Shown: piece by piece, positions 1 to 6,327 of the stretch
Numbering within the stretch: position 1 is the stretch's first letter
Layout: each line of letters opens with the position of its first letter
Position numbers and translations under genes: made by a program
The notes under the pieces: generated by a model
Seen by the model: the letters and a program-made list of their open reading frames with translations, nothing else
Told to the model about the DNA's origin: nothing
The model's database searches: none
Origin: an uncultured Burkholderiales bacterium
GTDB lineage: Bacteria; Pseudomonadota; Gammaproteobacteria; Burkholderiales; Burkholderiaceae_C
Assembly: GCA_903856875.1 (NCBI GenBank)
Contig: CAIODE010000168.1
Location: 1-6,327, forward strand
Direction: 5' to 3'
Length of the DNA: 6,327 nt

Positions 1-714
1 TACACCACAGTAGGGGCATAGTGAATCTACCAATCGATCTGCTTTGACCAATCCGACTTTTTGGGCAGGCATCAAAGCACCCGTGGGGCAAGCCTGAACA
101 CACTCACCACAGCCCACACAAGTGGAGTCCCCCATGGGGTCGTCCATGTCAAAAACCACTTGGGAGTCAGCCCCTCTGAAGGCAAAGCCAATCACGTCAT
201 TGACCTGCTCATCACGGCACGCCCTCACACAACGTGTGCACTGGATGCAGGCGTCCAAATTCACAGTGATTGCCGCGTGTGTTGCATCTTGCTGCACCTT
301 GGGTCGCGGCTCATACCTTGGTTTTCCAAGCGAAAGCGCCAAGGACCATTGATCGAGTTCATTGTTGAGCGTATAAGCAGTTGTCGGCATGTCTGACTGC
401 AGCAACTCAAGCACCATTTTTTGAGAGACTAGCGCTCGTGCACTGTCGGTCTGTACCTTCATGTTCTCACTGGGATATCGACAGCATGATGGGGCCAGTA
501 CACGTTCTCCTTCAATCTCAACCACGCAAGCACGACAGTTGCCAACAGACGCCATGCCACTTTTGTAGCAAAGATGAGGAATCTCAATGCCTTCATGTTT
601 GGCAATTTCAATCAAAGTTTGCGAACTTTTCGCTTTGATTTTTCGACCATTCAGTTCGAAGTTAACGACATCGGTTTCTAATTCCAAGTCTAGGTCTGAA
701 GCGACTTGGGTCAT
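1..714 (-). CDS. NAD-dependent formate dehydrogenase, alpha subunit, N-terminal part (3' end beyond the window)
   Basis: Catalytic subunit that oxidises formate to CO2 at a Mo- or W-bis-pyranopterin site; that domain lies beyond the left edge. The 238 visible residues run without a stop to base 1. Residues ~18-95 are a plant-type 2Fe-2S ferredoxin domain with Cys49, Cys60, Cys63 and Cys77 (CX10CX2CX13C; Cys78 is adjacent). Residues ~148-215 are a double 4Fe-4S domain: Cys156, Cys159, Cys162, Cys166 (ACIQCTRCVRAC) and Cys199, Cys202, Cys205, Cys209 (CVGCGECVQACPTGAL). The last codons read LCPYCGV with Cys233 and Cys236, the start of the 4Fe-4S motif opening the molybdopterin oxidoreductase domain. 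There is no Cys between 78 and 156, so the NuoG-type His-Cys3 cluster appears absent. The ATG at 714 lies in a 4-base ATGA overlap with the beta gene and has GGAG 7 bases upstream. The family is usually 900-1000 residues. Metal and selenocysteine/cysteine use cannot be judged here. Confidence 0.93.
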   Translation of the reverse strand, partial: MTQVASDLDLELETDVVNFELNGRKIKAKSSQTLIEIAKHEGIEIPHLCYKSGMASVGNCRACVVEIEGERVLAPSCCRYPSENMKVQTDSARALVSQKMVLELLQSDMPTTAYTLNNELDQWSLALSLGKPRYEPRPKVQQDATHAAITVNLDACIQCTRCVRACRDEQVNDVIGFAFRGADSQVVFDMDDPMGDSTCVGCGECVQACPTGALMPAQKVGLVKADRLVDSLCPYCGV

Positions 715-2438
715 GCTTTTTCTCCAGTTGTTGATAGGGGTGAGTTCAACTCATGGGGGAAGTACTTGATGACGCAGTCCATCGGATTGGGTGCCGCTTG
801 GCCTAGTCCACAAATCGACGCATCACGCATCACCGTCGATAAATCTTGTAACAAAGGAAGATCCCAGTTAGCTTTCGCCATCAAGGTCTCTGCCTTGGCG
901 GTTCCAACCCTACAAGGGGTGCATTGCCCGCAAGACTCATGCTTGAAAAACCGCATCATATTCAAAGCAGCGTTGCGAGCGGTGTCGTGTTGAGATAAAA
1001 CAATCACTGCAGCAGAACCTATAAAACAACCATAGACCTGCAATGTGTCAAAGTCCAAAGGTATTTGATTCAGGGTGGCAGGCAAGATACCGCCTGAAGC
1101 ACCCCCAGGCAAGTAAGCATAAAAAGTATGCCCTTCTTGCATGCCCCCGCAAAAATCATCAATCAATTGCTGAACAGTGATACCCGCTGGCGCCAATTTA
1201 ACGCCTGGGAGTCGAACTCTTCCAGATACAGAAAAACTTCTCAGGCCCTTACGGTCATGAAGACCGTGCGAAGCAAACCAAGCACCACCTCGTTCTAATA
1301 TTTCTCGCACCCAAAAAAGAGTCTCAAAGTTATGTACCAAAGTAGGCTGATTAAATAAGCCCACCTCTGCCACATAGGGGGGACGCAAACGAGGGATGCC
1401 ACGTTTGCCTTCTAAGGATTCAATCAGCGCCGATTCTTCGCCACAAATATAAGCTCCCGCACCGCGACGCAATATGACCTCTGGAAGTCCTGCGCAAGGG
1501 GGGGCATCTTTTAAAAGTTGCAGCTCGGCTTGTAACATCACGCGACAAGCATGGTACTCGTCGCGCAAATAAATATAAATTTTAGGAATCTCAACAGCCC
1601 AAGCAGCTATCAGCATTCCTTCAAGAAATCTATGCGGATCTGTTTCTAGCAATGTTCTGTCTTTAAAGGTGCCGGGTTCGCCCTCATCAAGATTTATCAC
1701 CATCAAACGATCGTGTTTTTGTGTTTTGAGAATACGCCATTTGCGCCCTGCTCCAAAACCTGCGCCTCCCAAACCTCGAAGCCCGGAAGATTCAATCTCT
1801 TGGATCACAGAATCGACATCGCGTTGGCCGGTCATGCAAGCTGACAAAAGTGCATAACCTCCTGCAGCTTTGTACTGGGAATAACCAAGATGGTGTGTGG
1901 GTTCTGCTTGGGTATTTTGACTGTCCACACAGGATTTAATTTTTTCCGGTGTTGCCGATGGTATGGCGTGTTGGCCCACCATTGCTGCGGGAGCTTGTTC
2001 GCAACGACCAATACAGGGTGCGGGGATCACACGAATAGTTTGGCCCAAAAGACTTGGGAGAGTTGTTAGTAAATTTTTTGCGCCAGCCATTTCACACGAT
2101 AGGCCATCGCACACGCGAACGGTCAAAGTTGCAGGAATGGTTTGTCCCTCTTTGACAATATCAAAGTGATGATAAAAACTGGCTACTTCATAGACCTGAG
2201 CTTGACTGATGCGCATCTCATGGGCTAGGGCCGCTAGATGCTTGGAACTTAGTTGACCAAAAGCATCTTGTAAACGGTGCAAATGCTCAATCAGTTCATC
2301 ACTTGAGCGGGAAGCGTTGCCCAGCAGGCCTTGCACCTCTTGTAAAGCATGAGGGTCGAGGCCACGCCCTTTGGGCGCTTGCCTTTTGCGTTGCTTAAGG
2401 GTTGGTTCTTGATGAAGGCGAATATCAGAAGGACTCAT
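711..2438 (-). CDS. NAD-dependent formate dehydrogenase, beta subunit (fused FdsG-FdsB / NuoE-NuoF type)
   Basis: Diaphorase subunit that takes electrons from the formate-oxidising alpha subunit and reduces NAD+ at FMN. The 575 residues join two modules. Residues ~25-170 are a NuoE/FdsG-like thioredoxin-fold domain with the 2Fe-2S ligands Cys110, Cys115, Cys142 and Cys146 (VCDGLSC and PCIGRC). Residues ~185-575 are a NuoF/FdsB-like domain with the FMN/NADH glycine-rich GLRGLGGAGFGAGRKW at 219-234, NLDEGEPGTFKDR at 249-261, GAYICGEESALIESLEG at 328-344, and 4Fe-4S ligands Cys503, Cys506 and Cys509 (SCGQCTPC) plus Cys543 in SICGLG. In many FdsGBA enzymes these modules are separate proteins; the fused form of about 570 residues recalls Methylobacterium FDH1 beta. 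HoxF of NAD-reducing hydrogenases has the same architecture, but the following alpha gene points to formate. It starts 12 bases after the synthetase gene with no clear Shine-Dalgarno sequence, suggesting translational coupling, and its TGA overlaps the next start. Confidence 0.92.
   Translation of the reverse strand: MSPSDIRLHQEPTLKQRKRQAPKGRGLDPHALQEVQGLLGNASRSSDELIEHLHRLQDAFGQLSSKHLAALAHEMRISQAQVYEVASFYHHFDIVKEGQTIPATLTVRVCDGLSCEMAGAKNLLTTLPSLLGQTIRVIPAPCIGRCEQAPAAMVGQHAIPSATPEKIKSCVDSQNTQAEPTHHLGYSQYKAAGGYALLSACMTGQRDVDSVIQEIESSGLRGLGGAGFGAGRKWRILKTQKHDRLMVINLDEGEPGTFKDRTLLETDPHRFLEGMLIAAWAVEIPKIYIYLRDEYHACRVMLQAELQLLKDAPPCAGLPEVILRRGAGAYICGEESALIESLEGKRGIPRLRPPYVAEVGLFNQPTLVHNFETLFWVREILERGGAWFASHGLHDRKGLRSFSVSGRVRLPGVKLAPAGITVQQLIDDFCGGMQEGHTFYAYLPGGASGGILPATLNQIPLDFDTLQVYGCFIGSAAVIVLSQHDTARNAALNMMRFFKHESCGQCTPCRVGTAKAETLMAKANWDLPLLQDLSTVMRDASICGLGQAAPNPMDCVIKYFPHELNSPLSTTGEKA
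722..725 (-). promoter_or_regulatory. ribosome binding site of the formate dehydrogenase alpha gene
   Basis: The minus strand reads TGGAG, with the GGAG core 7 bases before the ATG at 714. It lies inside the last codons of the beta gene. With the ATGA stop/start overlap it fixes the alpha start and suggests coupled translation of the two subunits. Confidence 0.65.
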
Positions 2439-2450
2439 GACACAGCCAGC

Positions 2451-4580
2451 TTAGATCAGACCTGCACCGCGCGCCCATTGGTATTTAGCGCCCAGAACAG
2501 CCACTGGAATTTCTGTGGAGTAAGCATAGGCAGGAATCCCATGTTCATACAGATACTGCGCGGCTTCTTCTACTTCTACATCTCCAGCCAATGAGGCTAC
2601 GATGGGCTTGTCAATACCTTTGGCGCGCATTTCATCGCGTGCTTCAACCATGATTTTTGCGAACACCATAGGCGGTGTGACGATCGTATGCCAGTAGCCG
2701 AGAATCAAGGCGTGAATGCGCGGATCACTTAAACCTAAAAGAACAGTGTTTTTGTAGGTTAATGGAGGCTCCCCGCCGGTGATGTCTACAGGATTACCCG
2801 CGGCACCAAAAGGTGGAATAAATTTACGGAACGCTGCATCAAGATCTTCAGGCATTGGCATCAATGTCAAATTGTTGTCAACGCACGCATCTGATAGAAG
2901 CACCCCAGAACCCCCTGCTCCCGTAATGATGACAATATTTTCACCCTTCGGAGTAGGAAGAATCGGCACGCCTCGCGCAAAGTCGAGCAAGTCACGCAAA
3001 CTGCGAGCACGAATGACGCCGATTTGTTTGAAAACGTCCTCGTAAATCTTATCATTACCAGCCAAAGCGCCTGTGTGTGAGCTGGCCGCTTTAGCGCCTG
3101 CTAAAGTTCGACCTGCTTTCAAGACAATGACGGGTTTTTTCTTGGAAACCCGACGAGCTACTTCAGCGAAGGCTCGACCGTCTTTCAGATCTTCGCAGTG
3201 TTGGGCAATCACGTTGGTGTTGGGATCTTGTTCGAAAAATATCAATAAATCATCTTCATCAATATCTGATTTATTGCCTAATCCAACAATTGCTGAGACA
3301 CCCATCTTGGCAGAACGACTAAAGCCGATGATGGCCATTCCAATTCCGCCAGATTGCGAGGACAAGGCAACAGAGCCTTTGACATCGTATGCCGTACAGA
3401 AAGTGGCGCACAAATTGGAGGGCGTGTAGTAGAAGCCATAAATATTAGGCCCCATCATGCGAATGTTGTACTTGCGCCCAATAGCGACCAGTTCTTCTTG
3501 TAAAGCGACATTGCCAGTCTCAGCAAAACCAGAAGGAATAAGAACAGCACCAGCGATTTTTTTCTCGCCACATTCAATCAAAGCACCCGCAACAAATTTA
3601 GCGGGAATTGCAAATACAGCAGTATCAATTTCTTGAGGGACATCTTTAACACTCTTGTAGGCCTTGTGACCCATAATTTCACTGGCACTTGGGTGAATTG
3701 GAAAAATTTGGCCTTTGTAGCCACCGTTGATGAGGTTTTTCATCACGGAGTTTCCGATCTTGCCGTTTTCGTTGGAAGCCCCAATCACTGCAACAGATGT
3801 GGGTTGCATGATCCGTTTCATCGAGACAAGGACCTCGTTTTCGGGTGGGCGATAACGCGGGATTTTCGCTACAAAATCGACAACGATTCGCACATCAGCC
3901 GCAATGGCTGTGTTTTTGCTTGCAAAAACTGGGTTGAGATCTAGCTCTGAAATCTCGGGAAAGTCGTTGACCAAGTCGCTGACACTCACGATCAAGTTGG
4001 CAAGAGCTTCTCGGTTGACAGGATCTGAGCCGCGAACACCTTTCAGCATTTCTGCTGCTTTGATGCCATCAAGCATGGAGAGGGCATCCGCTTTGGTTGC
4101 AGGCGCTAGTCGGAAAGTAATGTCTTTGAGAACTTCAACCAGAACGCCCCCGAGACCAAAAGCGACAAGCTTTCCAAAACTAGGATCGGTGACTGCACCG
4201 ATGATGACTTCCTGCCCACCTTGGATCATCTGTTGAACTTGTACGCCCAAAATTGTGGCGTCTGCCTTGTATTTTTTGGCATTCTCAATGATGGTCTGGT
4301 AAGCCTTTGACGCCTCTTGAGCGTTGGATATGCCTACAACGACGCCACCAGCCTCTGTTTTATGCAAGATATCTGGAGAGACAATTTTCATCACCACAGG
4401 AAACCCCATGGCAATGGCTAACTTTTCAGACTCGGCCGCGCTATTGGCGACTCCTTCTTGGGGGACAGAGATGCCGTAGGCATCACAAACGCGTTTACCT
4501 TCAGGCGCAGTCAAAGATTCTCTGCCTGCAAGTTTGACTGCATCTAAAATTGCCCTTACCGTCGCTTTATCGTGACTCAT
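2451..4580 (-). CDS. acyl-CoA synthetase, NDP(ADP)-forming family, beta-alpha domain order
   Basis: A 709-residue cytoplasmic enzyme of the acetate-CoA ligase (ADP-forming) / succinyl-CoA synthetase superfamily, which interconverts acid + CoA + ATP with acyl-CoA + ADP + Pi through a phosphohistidine. Domains: ATP-grasp (beta-like) at about 10-235, with PVVMKIVSPDILHKTEAGGV holding His73, the likely swinging-helix phosphohistidine, FGLGGVLVEVLKD at 141-153 and ELDLNPVFA at 212-220; CoA-binding Rossmann domain from about 258 (SVAVIGASNENGKIGNS); then two flavodoxin-like ligase domains with ALSSQSGGIGMA at 405-416, Glu463 before DLKDGR, and SSHTGALAG with His502 as the expected catalytic phosphohistidine. 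There is no C-terminal GNAT domain, so it is not a Pat-type protein acetyltransferase. The start at 4580 gives the usual family N-terminus (an ILDA...GRESLTAPE pattern). Its place between frc and formate dehydrogenase suggests an oxalate, formate or formyl-CoA substrate. This is inference: motifs give the chemistry but not the acid. Confidence 0.85.
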   Translation of the reverse strand: MSHDKATVRAILDAVKLAGRESLTAPEGKRVCDAYGISVPQEGVANSAAESEKLAIAMGFPVVMKIVSPDILHKTEAGGVVVGISNAQEASKAYQTIIENAKKYKADATILGVQVQQMIQGGQEVIIGAVTDPSFGKLVAFGLGGVLVEVLKDITFRLAPATKADALSMLDGIKAAEMLKGVRGSDPVNREALANLIVSVSDLVNDFPEISELDLNPVFASKNTAIAADVRIVVDFVAKIPRYRPPENEVLVSMKRIMQPTSVAVIGASNENGKIGNSVMKNLINGGYKGQIFPIHPSASEIMGHKAYKSVKDVPQEIDTAVFAIPAKFVAGALIECGEKKIAGAVLIPSGFAETGNVALQEELVAIGRKYNIRMMGPNIYGFYYTPSNLCATFCTAYDVKGSVALSSQSGGIGMAIIGFSRSAKMGVSAIVGLGNKSDIDEDDLLIFFEQDPNTNVIAQHCEDLKDGRAFAEVARRVSKKKPVIVLKAGRTLAGAKAASSHTGALAGNDKIYEDVFKQIGVIRARSLRDLLDFARGVPILPTPKGENIVIITGAGGSGVLLSDACVDNNLTLMPMPEDLDAAFRKFIPPFGAAGNPVDITGGEPPLTYKNTVLLGLSDPRIHALILGYWHTIVTPPMVFAKIMVEARDEMRAKGIDKPIVASLAGDVEVEEAAQYLYEHGIPAYAYSTEIPVAVLGAKYQWARGAGLI

Positions 4581-4642
4581 ATTGACTCAACTTTATTAAT
4601 TGTGGTTGTACAAAAATGTAGGAACGAGGGTTATCAGACTAA
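4581..4642 (-). other. intergenic gap between frc and the acyl-CoA synthetase gene
   Basis: This 62-base AT-rich stretch is the longest non-coding piece in the window. It holds an 8-base palindrome TTGTACAA (4606-4613). It also holds the first copy of a direct repeat, TGACTCA on the plus strand at 4583-4589; the second copy, 4573-4579, overlaps the first codons of the synthetase gene. I see no hairpin followed by a T-run, so no terminator, no convincing -35/-10 pair, and no strong Shine-Dalgarno sequence before the ATG at 4580. It is most simply read as a spacer in a continuous operon, possibly with weaker initiation for the next gene. Confidence 0.5.
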
Positions 4643-5890
4643 CTAGACAACTTTTTCAGTTCGCAGGGCGGCAATCGCTTCTAACCCATAACCCAACTCG
4701 GTCAAAACCTCGTCTGTGTGCTCGCCGAGAAGAGGCGATCGAACCACTTCAGTCAAGCTGTCAGACATTTTGATCGGGTTGCCTACTGTTAAATACTTTC
4801 CTCTTTTTGGATGATCAACTTCGACCACTGTTCCAGTCGCCCTCAAGGATTGATCCTCAGCGATCTCCTTCATGGACAAAATGGGGCCGCATGGAATATC
4901 AAACTCATTGAGAATTTTCATGGCTTCAAACTTTGTCTTGGTCATGGTCCAAGCTTCAATGCGATCAAAGATCGACTTCAGGCGGGATAGACGTACTGCT
5001 GGCGTTGCATAGTCTGGATGGGTAATCCAGTCTTCTTGGCCAATGACCTTGCAAATAGCGCCCCAGACTGGGGCTTGCGTGATGAAGTAAATATAGGCAT
5101 TGGGGTCGGTTTCCCAACCCTTGCATTTCAAAATCCAACCTGGTTGGCCGCCGCCTGATGCGTTACCCGCACGAGGAACTGCGTCACCGAACTTAGAGTC
5201 TGGGAACTGAGGGTATTCTTTCAGTAAGCCAGTACGATCTAGCCGTTGCTGATCTCTCAATTTGACTCTGCATAGGTTAAGAACAGAGTCTTGCATTGCC
5301 GCTAACACTTTTTGTCCGCGTCCTGTTGTGTTGCGCTGGTAAAGAGCAGCCACAATTCCCAAGGCAAGATGTAAGCCTGTACCGCTGTCACCGATTTGGG
5401 CGCCAGTGACGAGAGGTGGGCCGTCGTCAAAACCTGTGGTTGAGGCAGAACCGCCTGCGCATTGGGCAACGTTTTCATAAACCTTGCAGTCTTCATAAGG
5501 GCCTGGGCCAAAACCTTTTACCGAGGCAACGATCATGCGGGGGTTTAATTCCTGAATCTTCTCCCAAGTGAATCCCATTCGATCAAGTGCGCCCGGGGCA
5601 AAATTTTCTACCAATACATCACAACTTTTGATCAAGGTATTGAGAACTTCTTTACCTTTAGGATTCTTGGTATCCAAAGTGATAGAGCGTTTGTTATGGT
5701 TAAGCATCGTGAAATACAAGCTATCAGCATCGGGCACATCTCTTAATTGACCACGGGTTGCATCACCCTCACCAGCTTTTTCTACTTTTATAACGTCAGC
5801 CCCAAACCATGCCAGCAACTGAGTGCAGGTAGGACCCGATTGAACGTGTGTGAAGTCGAGAATTCGAACTCCGTCAAGCGCTTTGCTCAT
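4643..5890 (-). CDS. frc: formyl-CoA:oxalate CoA-transferase (class III, YfdW-like)
   Basis: Transfers CoA from formyl-CoA to oxalate, releasing formate and making oxalyl-CoA for the decarboxylase encoded just upstream. The 415 residues match the full length of the family (E. coli YfdW about 416, O. formigenes Frc 428). Family landmarks seen: start [16 protein letters not shown] with Gln17; NHNKRSI at 64-70; [17 protein letters not shown] at about 94-110; catalytic Asp168 in QIGDSG, equivalent to Asp169 of Oxalobacter Frc; [11 protein letters not shown] at 211-221; glycine loop SGGGQPGW at 245-252; [10 protein letters not shown] near the C-terminus. Position 48 is Gln, as in YfdW, where Oxalobacter Frc has Trp. 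The family forms interlocked dimers without cofactors. The ATG at 5890 has a good ribosome binding site 7 bases upstream and gives the expected N-terminus. The stop is TAG. Direct adjacency to oxc makes the oxalate assignment strong against other class III transferases (CaiB/BaiF types). Confidence 0.96.
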   Translation of the reverse strand: MSKALDGVRILDFTHVQSGPTCTQLLAWFGADVIKVEKAGEGDATRGQLRDVPDADSLYFTMLNHNKRSITLDTKNPKGKEVLNTLIKSCDVLVENFAPGALDRMGFTWEKIQELNPRMIVASVKGFGPGPYEDCKVYENVAQCAGGSASTTGFDDGPPLVTGAQIGDSGTGLHLALGIVAALYQRNTTGRGQKVLAAMQDSVLNLCRVKLRDQQRLDRTGLLKEYPQFPDSKFGDAVPRAGNASGGGQPGWILKCKGWETDPNAYIYFITQAPVWGAICKVIGQEDWITHPDYATPAVRLSRLKSIFDRIEAWTMTKTKFEAMKILNEFDIPCGPILSMKEIAEDQSLRATGTVVEVDHPKRGKYLTVGNPIKMSDSLTEVVRSPLLGEHTDEVLTELGYGLEAIAALRTEKVV

Positions 5891-5897
5891 GCAGTAA

Positions 5898-5905
5898 CTC
5901 CTTTT
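5898..5905 (-). promoter_or_regulatory. ribosome binding site of frc
   Basis: The minus strand reads AAAAGGAG, followed by 7 bases and then the ATG at 5890. This near-ideal Shine-Dalgarno sequence fixes the frc start. It lies inside the 26-base gap after oxc, so frc can be translated efficiently from the shared message. Confidence 0.8.
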
Positions 5906-5916
5906 GTAGTCTTGGT

Positions 5917-6327
5917 TTATTTTTTCTTATTGGCCTGAGGATTGAGCATAGTAATGCGGCCGCTCTCAGTTCCCGCAGTCTCGTCTATCACTGCATTTAT
6001 AAGGGTGGGCTTACCTGAGGCAACAGCCTCTTTTAAAGCGGCACTTAGCTCTTGGGAGGTTGTGGCGTGCACACCCGTGCCACCAAATGCTTCAATGATT
6101 TTGTCGTAGCGGGCGTTTTTAACAAACACAGTTGGCGCTACATCGGAACTGCCAGATGGATTGACATCAGTGCCTCGGTATACACCATTGTTGTTAAATA
6201 CGATGACACAAATGGGAAGGTTGTATCGGCATATGGTTTCCATTTCCATGCCACTAAAACCAAAAGCACTGTCTCCCTCAATGGCGATCACGGGCTTACC
6301 GGTGGTGACGGCTGCAGCCACCGCAAA
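5917..6327 (-). CDS. oxc: oxalyl-CoA decarboxylase, C-terminal part (5' end beyond the window)
   Basis: Thiamine-diphosphate enzyme that decarboxylates oxalyl-CoA to formyl-CoA and CO2 in the cytoplasm. Only the last 136 residues are visible, about a quarter of the usual ~565-570. They cover the end of the C-terminal ThDP-binding domain. Near the start of the visible part is the [14 protein letters not shown] segment, followed by ICRYNLP and FNNNGVYRG; together these form the Mg2+/diphosphate-binding motif (GD...NN). The tail ends in [13 protein letters not shown], matching my memory of the Oxalobacter formigenes Oxc C-terminus, which closes over the active site. The reading frame is open to the right edge, so the GTG at 6321 is an internal Val codon and not a start. 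The stop is TAA at 5919-5917. frc follows after 26 bases. The close match of the tail to Oxc makes another ThDP enzyme (acetolactate synthase type) unlikely. One small difference from the remembered Oxalobacter sequence is NNNG where that has NNGG. Confidence 0.95.
   Translation of the reverse strand, partial: FAVAAAVTTGKPVIAIEGDSAFGFSGMEMETICRYNLPICVIVFNNNGVYRGTDVNPSGSSDVAPTVFVKNARYDKIIEAFGGTGVHATTSQELSAALKEAVASGKPTLINAVIDETAGTESGRITMLNPQANKKK

Noticed and set aside
61..396. Plus-strand open frame of 111 codons
   Set aside because: It lies opposite the formate dehydrogenase alpha gene, whose minus-strand frame encodes clear iron-sulfur domains. The plus-strand product has no recognisable motif.
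711..2438. HoxF (NAD-reducing hydrogenase) or complex I NuoEF fusion
   Set aside because: The architecture would allow it, but the overlapping downstream gene is a formate-dehydrogenase-type alpha subunit and the upstream genes produce formate.
3073..3429. Plus-strand open frame of 118 codons, the longest on that strand
   Set aside because: It is antisense to the CoA-ligase domains of the synthetase, which have unmistakable motifs. The plus-strand translation looks like no known protein and is a by-product of codon use.
3633..4236. Two overlapping plus-strand frames of 103 and 110 codons
   Set aside because: Both lie opposite the ATP-grasp and CoA-binding region of the synthetase gene and show no domain or plausible operon context.
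2451..4580. Protein lysine acetyltransferase (Pat/PatZ) reading of the synthetase gene
   Set aside because: Pat proteins carry a C-terminal GNAT domain after ligase-like domains. Here the ATP-grasp domain is N-terminal, no GNAT follows, and both predicted phosphohistidines are present.
4581..4642. Possible internal promoter or terminator in the 62-base gap
   Set aside because: A TTGTAC-like -35 and TAATAA-like -10 can be picked out, but their spacing is far too short. No GC-rich hairpin with a T-run is present.
6319..6321. GTG as the start of a short 134-residue gene at the right edge
   Set aside because: The frame continues open to base 6327 and the protein begins inside a ThDP-enzyme domain. 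It is the end of oxc cut by the window, not a small gene.

Overview
The window is a single block of five co-directional genes, all read on the minus strand (right to left), with almost no non-coding DNA. Together they encode a near-complete route from oxalyl-CoA to CO2 and NADH. In transcription order they are: the C-terminal end of oxalyl-CoA decarboxylase (oxc, cut by the right edge); formyl-CoA:oxalate CoA-transferase (frc); a 709-residue acyl-CoA synthetase of the NDP-forming family; a fused NADH-oxidoreductase (beta) subunit of NAD-dependent formate dehydrogenase; and the N-terminal 238 residues of the formate dehydrogenase alpha subunit (cut by the left edge).

Layout: oxc ends at 5917 and frc starts 26 bases later behind a strong Shine-Dalgarno sequence. 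The widest gap is only 62 bases, between frc and the synthetase gene. The synthetase and the formate dehydrogenase beta gene are 12 bases apart, and the beta and alpha genes overlap by 4 bases (ATGA). I see no terminator, tRNA, mobile element, CRISPR array or transposon remnant, and no plus-strand gene. The operon promoter must lie beyond the right edge, upstream of oxc.

How the genes work together: Frc moves CoA from formyl-CoA to oxalate, giving oxalyl-CoA and formate. Oxc decarboxylates oxalyl-CoA back to formyl-CoA. The formate dehydrogenase oxidises formate to CO2 and passes the electrons through iron-sulfur clusters and FMN to NAD+. The Frc/Oxc cycle needs a first CoA thioester to start, and its formyl-CoA holds thioester energy. 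The NDP-forming synthetase could activate oxalate or formate, or run in reverse and harvest formyl-CoA as ATP. That role is inferred from context and is the most interesting open question here.

Organism: bacterial. The moderate base composition (near or slightly below 50% GC by eye), the compact spacing and the set of proteins would fit a proteobacterium, perhaps a Burkholderiales-type betaproteobacterium from water or soil. Taxonomy cannot be settled from this window. Frc resembles Escherichia coli YfdW more than Oxalobacter Frc at a diagnostic position, and the fused formate dehydrogenase beta subunit resembles the two-subunit enzyme of Methylobacterium (FDH1).
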